In this document: positions 1 through 5,277 of the stretch, one piece after another
How the letters are laid out: each line of letters begins with the position of its first letter
How positions within the stretch are numbered: position 1 is the first letter of the stretch
Assembly: GCA_020056045.1 (NCBI GenBank)
Contig: JAGVIM010000046.1
Coordinates: 1 to 5,277 of the forward strand
Source: Nanobdellota archaeon
GTDB lineage: Archaea > Nanobdellota > Nanobdellia > Pacearchaeales > GW2011-AR1
Length of the DNA stretch: 5,277 nt
Direction of reading: 5' to 3'
Made by a program: the position numbers and the translations under genes
Notes under the pieces: model-generated
What the model saw: the letters and a program-made list of their open reading frames with translations, nothing else
Told to the model about the DNA's origin: nothing
The model's database searches: none

Positions 1-2347
1 CAACAAATTCATCCTGAATTTCTTTTAACTGAATACTATAACTATCATTACCCAAAACAATATTTCTTATATCATTAAGTCCTAAACTTTCTTCTTTTCC
101 ATCAATTAAAAAATTAGCACTTAATTGTTTACCACTTGGTTTTTTAAAATTCAAAAGATTAATAACATATTGGCCATTATTAATAGATACCATTCCTTTT
201 GATTTGCTACTATCATACATCATAAGTCCAGATCTTTCAATACTAACTTTTTTAGCAATATTTGAATCAGGATAATCTCGAAGCAACCTATCATAATATT
301 CTTGAGCTTTAGAATTCATATCAAATGCTCTTGATAAAGTAGCAGCCTCATATAACCCTGTTGCAGCATAAGGATCTTCACCCTCAATCCTTTTTTCACC
401 AGGATAAAAATCTGCTAAATCTTCATAGGTTTTAACAGTTCTATAATAATAATCCATGGCAAGTTTTTGCTGACTAGTTGAATCAGAAATTACAGTATTT
501 TTATCAACACCAACTAAAACCTCATCTAATTTTAATCCAAATAATTCTTCTCCTTCAGTTATAACATAAACCTTAACACTTTTATCAACCAAGTCTTTCT
601 TAAAATTAGAAAGTTTTTTCTTATAATTATCTAAAACTGTTTTTGTAATAGCAGATTTTAATTCTTCAAAACTATTTCTTTTAACTAGAGAAATTTTATC
701 AACAGCCTCAAATACTCCTTTATCTGCAAATTCTGCTTTTGTCTGAGAAAAATTGTCTTGAACTAAAACAGCATATCTCTTATTATTAAAATCAAATCCT
801 AAATAACCTAAATAAACATTATAAATTGAATCAACCTGATCACCTATTGCAAAACTTGTTGATTGTCCTGCAGAAATAAAATTTGATTTTGCAGGTGTTA
901 AACTTAATTCAACTCTTCCATTACTTCCAGGACAACTTAAGAGAACTCTACCTCCGCCTGCAAAAGTTTGAAGATCAGTTACCCTGCACTGATCATTTAA
1001 AACCCTATCACCTTTTGAAACCCAAACTTGTTCATCATTTATTTGCAATAGTGCACTTTCAACAGGAGCACCAATACTTTCTAATCTTAAATTAAGACCA
1101 GCAGCACAATAAAATCCAGGAAGATAAACATCTTTTGAAGTTTCTCCCCTTCTAAGTGTAACACTAGACTGTATTTGATCATTTCCATTATAAATTGAAA
1201 TTACTGCAAAATCTTTTTCAATGGATTGAGCCCTAATATATCCTTTTCCATTCCAAAATCCATATTGTTTATAATCAGCACTCCATTCATCATCATTTAA
1301 TTCAGAAAGATAAAAACTATTTTGTCCAATTCCAAAAGCTCCTTCACTATCATAATCAATATTAGCAGTTATATTTCCAGAAACAAAATCAGACATATTA
1401 TTTTCAGAATTTTGTTTTGCAAGAACAATAACTAAATAACCCATTTCAGTATTTACAGGAGATTTTTCAATATTATTATTACTTAATCCTCGATTATTAT
1501 TAATTAATGCAGCCCTTGAAGGATAATAACTAATTCCAGATACACCCTTAGGATATTGCCCATTAAAACTAATACTTCTTACTCTTGAAATATCAATTAA
1601 AGGATTTGCCTGTATTGACATAACTTTACAAAAAACAGGAACATTTTGCTCTTCAAGTAAATCAGACCTAACAACAGCAGGACTGCATCCAAAAGGCATT
1701 ATCTGCATAATAATATCTTGCTTTACATTGCAATTTTCAGTACCATATGCAGACCAATAAACACTAGGAGAAGTATAACCATAACTTCCACCATAATTAG
1801 GATCTGTAAATTGTGCATTTAAAGAACTTCCATAATTACTAGAAGAACTACTTCCAAAATTATTAGAAGTTGTAGAACCATAATTGTAATTTGGAGTAGA
1901 GCCATAATTTGAAGAGTAACCAGTGTTGTAATTAGCAGTTGTAGAACCATAATTGTAATTTGGAGTAGAGCCATAATTTGAAGAGTAACCATAATTTGGA
2001 GTAGAACCATAGTTAGAAGAATAGCCATTATTATAACTAGAAGATCCATAACCATTGTTATAACCAGTAGAACCATAGGATGAACCAGTATAACTATTTC
2101 CATAAACATTGTTATAATTAGAAGAACCTGTGTAACCGTTATTATAACCAGTGTTACCATTATTGTAATTTGGAGTATTAGATCCATAATTATAATTAGA
2201 AGTTGTAGAACCATAATTTGAAGAATAACTATCAGTATAAGAGTCATAAGCAGGAAGATAATCTACTCCAAAAGTAAAATTCAAATTAAAAATTAATAAA
2301 ATCCCAAATATCAATAACAAACCCATTGTTTTTGTTTTTATTTTCAT
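1..2347 (-). CDS. Large secreted surface protein with Tyr/Asn/Gly/Ser-rich repeat domain and TPR-like region (3' end missing)
   Basis: An uninterrupted frame of 782 codons begins at the ATG at 2347-2345 and runs off the left edge, so the C-terminus is missing. Residues 1-27 form a signal peptide: basic KIKTKT, then a hydrophobic core, with likely cleavage near FTFG|VD. Residues 31-200 are low complexity, rich in Tyr, Asn, Gly and Ser, with units such as NYGSTPNYNYGSTT. From about 203 the sequence becomes ordinary and globular, with Cys206, 221, 240, 414, 454 and 472, which could form disulfides outside the cell. Residues about 627-705 look like TPR helices (A.EYYDRLLRDYPDSNIAKK), followed by a beta-rich segment to 782. 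The core from residue 203 resembles large TPR-containing surface proteins I recall from Woesearchaeota/Pacearchaeota; this is memory, not a search. No catalytic motif is visible. It lies 73 nt downstream of the 629-residue surface protein on the same strand and may be co-transcribed. No Shine-Dalgarno site precedes the start (AAATAAAAAAATG). Confidence 0.9.
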   Translation of the reverse strand, partial: MKIKTKTMGLLLIFGILLIFNLNFTFGVDYLPAYDSYTDSYSSNYGSTTSNYNYGSNTPNYNNGNTGYNNGYTGSSNYNNVYGNSYTGSSYGSTGYNNGYGSSSYNNGYSSNYGSTPNYGYSSNYGSTPNYNYGSTTANYNTGYSSNYGSTPNYNYGSTTSNNFGSSSSSNYGSSLNAQFTDPNYGGSYGYTSPSVYWSAYGTENCNVKQDIIMQIMPFGCSPAVVRSDLLEEQNVPVFCKVMSIQANPLIDISRVRSISFNGQYPKGVSGISYYPSRAALINNNRGLSNNNIEKSPVNTEMGYLVIVLAKQNSENNMSDFVSGNITANIDYDSEGAFGIGQNSFYLSELNDDEWSADYKQYGFWNGKGYIRAQSIEKDFAVISIYNGNDQIQSSVTLRRGETSKDVYLPGFYCAAGLNLRLESIGAPVESALLQINDEQVWVSKGDRVLNDQCRVTDLQTFAGGGRVLLSCPGSNGRVELSLTPAKSNFISAGQSTSFAIGDQVDSIYNVYLGYLGFDFNNKRYAVLVQDNFSQTKAEFADKGVFEAVDKISLVKRNSFEELKSAITKTVLDNYKKKLSNFKKDLVDKSVKVYVITEGEELFGLKLDEVLVGVDKNTVISDSTSQQKLAMDYYYRTVKTYEDLADFYPGEKRIEGEDPYAATGLYEAATLSRAFDMNSKAQEYYDRLLRDYPDSNIAKKVSIERSGLMMYDSSKSKGMVSINNGQYVINLLNFKKPSGKQLSANFLIDGKEESLGLNDIRNIVLGNDSYSIQLKEIQDEFV
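1765..2257 (-). repeat. Low-complexity coding repeats for a Tyr/Asn/Gly/Ser-rich domain
   Basis: This stretch encodes residues about 31-195 of the large secreted protein. Short motifs (SNYGST, TPNYNYG, GYNNGY) recur with variation. Residues 40-181 contain no Asp, Glu, Lys or Arg. By hand count there are 26 Tyr in residues 41-160, mostly flanked by Gly, Ser or Asn. The composition predicts an intrinsically disordered, sticky extracellular segment or spacer. The repeated codons are nearly identical in DNA, which suggests recent expansion by slippage or recombination. Confidence 0.85.
1862..1991 (-). repeat. Two tandem 69-bp units inside the repeat domain
   Basis: The 61 bases at 1862-1922 recur at 1931-1991 with a single difference (A at 1867, C at 1936), giving a 69-bp period, exactly 23 codons. 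The frame is preserved, so the duplication adds 23 residues to the Tyr/Asn/Gly/Ser domain (copies around residues 120-139 and 143-162). A diverged partial copy lies just beyond 1991 and another near 2185-2230. Near identity at DNA level indicates a recent duplication. Confidence 0.9.
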
Positions 2348-2390
2348 TTTTTTATTTCTTATTGTAATTTAGTTCTTTTCTTTCCAAAGA

Positions 2391-2413
2391 TTCTTTTCTT
2401 TCTAAGAAAAGAA
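2391..2413 (-). other. Perfect 10-bp inverted repeat with 3-nt loop in the spacer between two surface genes
   Basis: Read on the minus strand, TTCTTTTCTT, loop AGA, then AAGAAAAGAA, beginning 8 nt after the stop codon of the 629-residue gene. It would form a 10-bp RNA hairpin made mostly of A-U pairs. A second copy of the AAGAAAAGAA arm (plus strand 2373-2382) could compete for the same partner. The spacer has no obvious TATA box for the downstream gene, so the hairpin could be a terminator, an mRNA 3'-end or processing element, or part of a leader. Its role cannot be decided from sequence alone. Confidence 0.5.
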
Positions 2414-2420
2414 AGCTGTT

Positions 2421-4310
2421 TTATTCCAAACTTATATCTAAACTCGAACTTTCAAGTTTATCATAATTATTTTGAAGATCTTCTAATTTTGAAGGAATTC
2501 CAAAATTTTCACTACTAATAATTATTTTCTTTGAATTTTGCAATTGAGATTCTGTTAAATAATAATTTTCTTTTCCTCCTCCAGAAACTGCACTGCTTAC
2601 AACCTGGTCAGGAACATCAAAATTAAAACATTTATTCTCAGTCACACCAATCATTCCAGGAATTCCAGAAGTGGGAACATCAACACATTTTTGACTAGAA
2701 CTACCTGCAAGATTAATCTCAGAATCAGAATAAACATAAACTTTTATTTCATATTGTCCTTGAGTTAATTCAACTTCATTTTGTTCAGGATATGAAACAG
2801 TTATTGATTCATTATCTTTGCTAAATGTAACAACCGCAGTATTTTCTTTATTAAAGCCACTTTCAATTTCTAGCTCTAACTTATATTTTTTATCTAAAAC
2901 AATTTGAATATTATTTTCATTCAAACTTGTAACCATATATTTTTTAGAATCATATCCTAAAGCACTTGCCACTATAAAACCATTAACACACTGAGGAAAT
3001 TTCCCATTCAATTCACTAGTTCCATTAATTAAAGTAGTTCTTCCAATATTACAAGAAGTATCAAAACACTTAAAATTAATATCTGCTTCAATAGGCTCTA
3101 GATTAGTATTATAAGTTGAAACAATAATATTTGAATTTTTATTATTACATAATTCTGGAACAGAATTTATTCCACTTTCTCCAGTTATTCCTTCCCTTGG
3201 TTTATTTTTATCAATATAAACCACAACAGGAAATTGAAACATTTCATCTTCATAATAAATCTGAATCATTACAGGATAACCCAAATCATAAACAAAATGA
3301 TAGGGAACATAACAAAATCCAAGCATTCCAAGTCCTTCTTGATTTCCAACAGGATCTGCTTTCATAAGTCCATTATCTGAAGGCCAAACTTCCATTTTCA
3401 TAGGCCAGAACCTAGAATACATAAAATTAATATTAGGTTCAACACTTTCTCCAATATCTTTAACAAAATATTTATGATCAGCTTTTGCAAGACCATAATA
3501 ATCTCCTTTTAACTTAATGGCTGCAACATTTGCTTCCAATGCATTAATTAAATCAAATCTAACCTTATTTGCATTCCAAATCTGAGGACTGCAACTAATA
3601 TTAACTCCATCAACAGGAGCATATAATCTCAAAACATCAACTCCATAATTTTCTAAAAACATAGAACTCTTTTCATAGGAATAAATCTTTTTAGCTAAAT
3701 TATAAAAATTTCCTAAATTTGATTTAACTTCCCTAGTATGAACCTCTCCTATCCAGCTAGAATTTCCATAACTTATTATTAATTCCTGATTAACCTTAAC
3801 ATAAATATTATTATCATTAATTTTTACTTCAACATTATTAATATTTCCAGGAAGAATAATATAACCCTGCTCCTTTAAATAAATATAACTGCATTGTTCA
3901 ACCCTACTTTTTATAAATTTACCTAATTGCTCTTGCATTTTTTCTTTAGTTGGAATTTGTTCTTTCCTAACCCCATTTCCAGAAATATAATACCAATAAG
4001 GAACTCCACTTCCTAAAAAATTAAGTTGAGAAGAAAAAGGCATATAACTGCTTCCAGGAGAAAAATTAGGATTTTCAATATAACCGCCACTTTGCTCAAG
4101 AAGCAAAGCCCCATTAAAAGTCTCTGCATCAATACATGAAAGATAATAAGAATATGCAGAATCAAATTGCTTAGGAATAGATTGTTTAAACATTGTTCCC
4201 TTTAAAGCAAAAATAGCAATCATAACCACTAAAATCATAATTGCAATTATAATAAAAATAGTCAATTGACCTCTTTTATTCAAAACCAACTTTTCCTCTC
4301 TTTCACCCAT
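2421..4310 (-). CDS. Membrane-anchored extracellular protein, KRGQLTIFIII N-terminus, DPANN-type surface protein family
   Basis: A complete 629-residue frame. Residues 12-16 (KRGQL) precede one hydrophobic helix at about 17-37. The charge distribution places the N-terminus inside and the remaining roughly 590 residues outside. The helix resembles an archaeal class III (pilin-like) signal, in which cleavage falls between Gly and Gln, but the usual Glu at +5 is replaced by Phe, so an uncleaved anchor is equally likely. The ectodomain has ten cysteines (59, 140, 240, 333, 388, 415, 420, 441, 542, 561). Residues about 50-140, with C59, QSGGYIE and VPYWYYISG, and the region around 325-350 (EGLGMLGFCYVPYHF) match a widespread uncharacterised DPANN family as I remember it. 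Residues about 393-475 look like a carboxypeptidase-regulatory/transthyretin-like beta sandwich (CFDTSC, FPQCVNGFIVAS, GYDSKKY). The start is supported by a TATA box 22 nt upstream, consistent with a leaderless transcript. Molecular function is unknown; an envelope or adhesion role is inference. Confidence 0.93.
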   Translation of the reverse strand: MGEREEKLVLNKRGQLTIFIIIAIMILVVMIAIFALKGTMFKQSIPKQFDSAYSYYLSCIDAETFNGALLLEQSGGYIENPNFSPGSSYMPFSSQLNFLGSGVPYWYYISGNGVRKEQIPTKEKMQEQLGKFIKSRVEQCSYIYLKEQGYIILPGNINNVEVKINDNNIYVKVNQELIISYGNSSWIGEVHTREVKSNLGNFYNLAKKIYSYEKSSMFLENYGVDVLRLYAPVDGVNISCSPQIWNANKVRFDLINALEANVAAIKLKGDYYGLAKADHKYFVKDIGESVEPNINFMYSRFWPMKMEVWPSDNGLMKADPVGNQEGLGMLGFCYVPYHFVYDLGYPVMIQIYYEDEMFQFPVVVYIDKNKPREGITGESGINSVPELCNNKNSNIIVSTYNTNLEPIEADINFKCFDTSCNIGRTTLINGTSELNGKFPQCVNGFIVASALGYDSKKYMVTSLNENNIQIVLDKKYKLELEIESGFNKENTAVVTFSKDNESITVSYPEQNEVELTQGQYEIKVYVYSDSEINLAGSSSQKCVDVPTSGIPGMIGVTENKCFNFDVPDQVVSSAVSGGGKENYYLTESQLQNSKKIIISSENFGIPSKLEDLQNNYDKLESSSLDISLE

Positions 4311-4331
4311 TAATAAAATAATAAAACACTA

Positions 4332-4339
4332 TATATAAA
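4332..4339 (-). promoter_or_regulatory. Archaeal TATA box for the 629-residue surface protein
   Basis: The minus strand reads CTTTATATATAG here. The box centre lies about 26 nt upstream of the ATG at 4310, the usual TATA-to-start-site distance in archaea, so transcription probably begins at or next to the start codon. This fits the absence of a ribosome binding site. It also separates this transcript from the tRNA gene upstream. Confidence 0.7.
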
Positions 4340-4352
4340 GATTATGAGAAAG

Positions 4353-4360
4353 AAAAAAAA
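4353..4360 (-). terminator. T-run terminator after tRNA-Val
   Basis: Eight consecutive T on the minus strand follow directly after the discriminator base of the tRNA, then CTTTCTCA. Archaeal RNA polymerase terminates on such T-runs without needing a hairpin, so this is the likely end of the tRNA transcript. Confidence 0.6.
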
Positions 4361-4431
4361 TGGACCCACCAAGAATTGAACTTGGGACCTATCCACGTCA
4401 AGGATATGTTTTGCCACTGAACTATGGGTCC
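4361..4431 (-). tRNA. tRNA-Val (anticodon GAC)
   Basis: The 71-nt minus-strand sequence folds as a full cloverleaf. The acceptor stem GGACCCA/TGGGTCC has seven pairs. The D arm has three pairs (GTT/AAC) with G18G19 in the loop. The anticodon stem TATCC/GGATA carries the loop TTGACGT, giving anticodon GAC, which reads GUC (valine). The variable loop is GGTC. The T stem CCAAG/CTTGG has the loop TTCAATT. T8, A14, G15-C48, T33, T54 T55 C56 and A58 are present and the discriminator is A73, as expected for valine. No CCA is encoded (TTT follows A73), so it must be added after transcription. There is no intron. Confidence 0.96.
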
Positions 4432-4433
4432 TT

Positions 4434-4497
4434 TCTCAACAATAACTGACCTATTGTTCTTGTTATCTCAACAATAATAAAGTTATTGTTCTTGTTA
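4434..4497. repeat. Two tandem 32-bp hairpin-forming repeats upstream of tRNA-Val
   Basis: Copies at 4434-4465 and 4466-4497 match at 27 of 32 positions. All five differences fall in a central six-base block, while the first 12 and last 14 bases are identical. The conserved outer parts contain inverted arms: AACAATA (4438-4444) with TATTGTT (4452-4458), and AACAATAA (4470-4477) with TTATTGTT (4483-4490). Each copy can therefore form a short stem whose loop has diverged. The array fills the gap between the 184-residue gene and the tRNA. Confidence 0.85.
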
Positions 4498-4518
4498 TCT
4501 TATTAAGAATATCTTAGA

Positions 4519-4526
4519 ATATAAAA
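4519..4526 (-). promoter_or_regulatory. Possible TATA box for the tRNA-Val transcript
   Basis: The minus strand reads TTTTATAT in the context AATTTTATATTC. Placing initiation about 26 nt downstream puts the start near 4496, at the outer edge of the 32-bp repeat pair, so both repeats would lie in the 5' leader of the pre-tRNA. A weaker alternative, CTTTATTA at 4475-4482 inside the second repeat, would give a leader of roughly 20 nt. The choice between them is not settled by sequence. Confidence 0.35.
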
Positions 4527-4546
4527 TTATCTAAAAACATTGAAAC

Positions 4547-5101
4547 TTACTTACATGGAAAATATCCAACAGTTTTAGAAATAGTGAAAAATCCAGAGCT
4601 AAATGCTTTTGCATACTCAATTGCATCTTCTTGTACTTGAGGATAATAAGCATTGACCATTGCATTTCCCATTGAATCTCCCTCACTAGGACATCTTTCA
4701 ACATAGATTCCTCTTCCATCAATAAGATAATCTCCAAACCTAGGAGTAAGAAATTCATCTCTTCTCATTTTACCCTCTGGAATAAGATTATCAAGTAATC
4801 TTGAAAAAAATCCACTGAAACTGCCTGCATATCCATTACCCATGCGATAAAGAACACCTTCATCCCCAGAATATAAACTAAAAGCTGCAACATCTCTCCA
4901 ATGCAAACTGCTTGGACCGTTTCTATTAAAAAATTCATCAAGAGTAAATATCCTTCCCTGCATAAAATCAAGAATACAAGGTTCTGAAAAAGAATTATCC
5001 CTAATATCATCAAGTTTTTTTCTTAATCCCTCTAAAGCAAAAGATCTTCCTAATTGAGTATTCTTAAACCTTTCATACATTTCGTTGGAGTTCATAAACA
5101 T
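4547..5101 (-). CDS. Hypothetical protein, 184 residues, no recognised family
   Basis: A complete frame that I do not recognise. It has no signal peptide or membrane helix, so it is probably cytoplasmic. It is mixed in composition and aromatic-rich. The N-terminal 35 residues (MYERFKNTQLGRSFALEGLRKKLDDIRD) are probably helical. A Gly-rich middle follows (YRMGNGYAGSFSGFFSRLL), then RFGDYLIDGRGIYVERCPSEGD, and an aromatic C-terminus ending FPCK. Its four-residue-spaced Met pair (MFM) leaves the start uncertain: ATG 5101 is the longest, but the second ATG at 5095 sits closer to the spacing expected for a leaderless transcript from the TATA-like box at 5119-5126. Balanced amino-acid use, with Arg encoded by AGA and other normal codons, supports a real gene over the leucine-rich overlapping frames. 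It is divergent from the HTH-like gene, so the two might share regulation. The function is unknown. Confidence 0.78.
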   Translation of the reverse strand: MFMNSNEMYERFKNTQLGRSFALEGLRKKLDDIRDNSFSEPCILDFMQGRIFTLDEFFNRNGPSSLHWRDVAAFSLYSGDEGVLYRMGNGYAGSFSGFFSRLLDNLIPEGKMRRDEFLTPRFGDYLIDGRGIYVERCPSEGDSMGNAMVNAYYPQVQEDAIEYAKAFSSGFFTISKTVGYFPCK

Positions 5102-5118
5102 TATTTGATAAAAGTAAT

Positions 5119-5126
5119 TAATAAAG
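5119..5126 (-). promoter_or_regulatory. TATA-like box for the 184-residue gene
   Basis: The minus strand reads CTTTATTA. Its centre is about 22 nt from ATG 5101 and about 27 nt from ATG 5095. A second candidate, GTTATATC at about 5142-5149, would leave a leader of roughly 18 nt. Either is plausible in this AT-rich background, so the call is tentative. Confidence 0.35.
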
Positions 5127-5181
5127 ATTTATGTTTAATAAGATATAACTTCAGCCAATAAAAATTATCTAATCAAAAACC

Positions 5182-5189
5182 TTATATAA
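5182..5189 (+). promoter_or_regulatory. TATA box for the divergent HTH-like gene
   Basis: The plus strand reads AAAAACCTTATATAATC; the purine-rich AAAAACC just upstream could serve as a TFB recognition element. The box centre is about 26 nt upstream of the ATG at 5211, so the transcript is predicted to be leaderless. The element is nearly palindromic and could also act on the minus strand. Confidence 0.6.
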
Positions 5190-5210
5190 TCTAGAACCAT
5201 ACATGTTCGT

Positions 5211-5260
5211 ATGTGGCTCACAAAGTTCAAAATAAAACATGATTGTATTCTAGGAAATAG
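5211..5260 (+). CDS. N-terminus of a probable archaeal HTH regulator (truncated at contig end)
   Basis: Sixteen complete codons, MWLTKFKIKHDCILGN, are open from the ATG at 5211 until the adapter begins at 5261. The start is supported by a TATA box about 26 nt upstream. The pattern MW..KFKIKHDCILGN resembles, from memory, the beginning of archaeal helix-turn-helix proteins of the bacterio-opsin-activator (HTH_10) type, in which an N-terminal sensor-like domain precedes a C-terminal HTH. The rest of the gene is absent, so the family call rests on very few residues. If correct, it would be a transcription regulator divergent from the 184-residue gene. Too short to be certain. Confidence 0.5.
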
Positions 5261-5277
5261 AGATCGGAAGAGCGTCG
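5261..5277. other. Illumina TruSeq adapter remnant (not genomic)
   Basis: The final 17 bases, AGATCGGAAGAGCGTCG, are identical to the start of the Illumina universal adapter read-through sequence. They sit exactly at the contig end, where untrimmed adapter is expected. The genuine sequence ends at 5260, and codons read across this point are artefacts. Confidence 0.95.

Noticed and set aside
883..1095. A 70-codon plus-strand frame
   Set aside because: It is antisense to the intact large gene, has no promoter, and shows the Leu/His/Gln-rich composition typical of antisense readings of AT-rich genes.
1819..2247. A 142-codon minus-strand frame rich in Leu, Ile, Met and Thr
   Set aside because: It lies inside the repeat domain of the large secreted protein in another frame. 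Its repetitive Leu/Ile/Met composition is the frame-shifted reading of the Tyr/Asn/Gly/Ser codons, and it has no start signal of its own.
3131..3367. A 78-codon plus-strand frame
   Set aside because: It is antisense to the well-supported 629-residue gene, with Phe/Gln/His-rich composition and no TATA box at suitable spacing.
4345..4438. The inverted repeat around the tRNA as termini of a mobile element
   Set aside because: The interval holds only the tRNA and its T-run, the arms are 8 bp, no target-site duplication is evident, and no transposase or integrase is present.
4434..4497. The two 32-bp repeats as a CRISPR fragment
   Set aside because: The copies abut directly with no spacers, the variation is in the middle of the unit, and there are no cas genes nearby.
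4531..5013. Two minus-strand frames (4531-4758 and 4765-5013) overlapping the 184-residue gene
   Set aside because: They are same-strand alternative frames rich in Leu, Ile and Met. The 184-residue frame spans both, has better composition and a promoter in place.
5259..5277. Codons continuing the HTH-like gene past 5260 (RDRKSV)
   Set aside because: These are translated from the sequencing adapter, except for the first two bases of the Arg codon, so they are not part of the protein.

Overview
The window looks like the end of a contig from a very AT-rich archaeon, most likely a DPANN lineage of the Woesearchaeota/Pacearchaeota type. This rests on four things: archaeal TATA boxes placed for leaderless transcripts, the absence of Shine-Dalgarno sites, a tRNA gene without an encoded CCA and followed by a T-run, and two large surface-type proteins whose sequences resemble families I remember from those genomes (N-terminus of the KRGQLTIFIII type). 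The taxonomic call is recognition and inference; there is no rRNA gene in the window to confirm it.

Layout: almost everything is on the minus strand. From right to left the order is: a 184-residue protein I do not recognise (4547-5101); two tandem 32-bp hairpin-forming repeats (4434-4497); a tRNA-Val(GAC) gene (4361-4431); a 629-residue membrane-anchored extracellular protein (2421-4310); a 73-nt spacer with a perfect 10-bp inverted repeat; and a very large secreted protein whose first 782 codons fill 2347 down to the left edge. That last reading frame is the largest gene here. It starts with a signal peptide, continues with a charge-free Tyr/Asn/Gly/Ser-rich repeat domain, then a cysteine-containing conserved region and a TPR-like helical region, and runs off the window.

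At the far right a divergent plus-strand gene starts at 5211 behind a well-placed TATA box. Only 16 codons are archaeal, and they look like the N-terminus of an archaeal HTH regulator. The last 17 bases (5261-5277) match the Illumina TruSeq adapter and are not genomic.

How the genes work together: the two large minus-strand genes are same-strand neighbours and both encode proteins predicted to face the outside of the cell, so they plausibly belong to one cell-envelope or cell-contact apparatus. The first is held by an N-terminal membrane helix; the second is secreted with a flexible sticky N-terminal domain. No enzyme, mobile element, CRISPR array or defence gene was seen.
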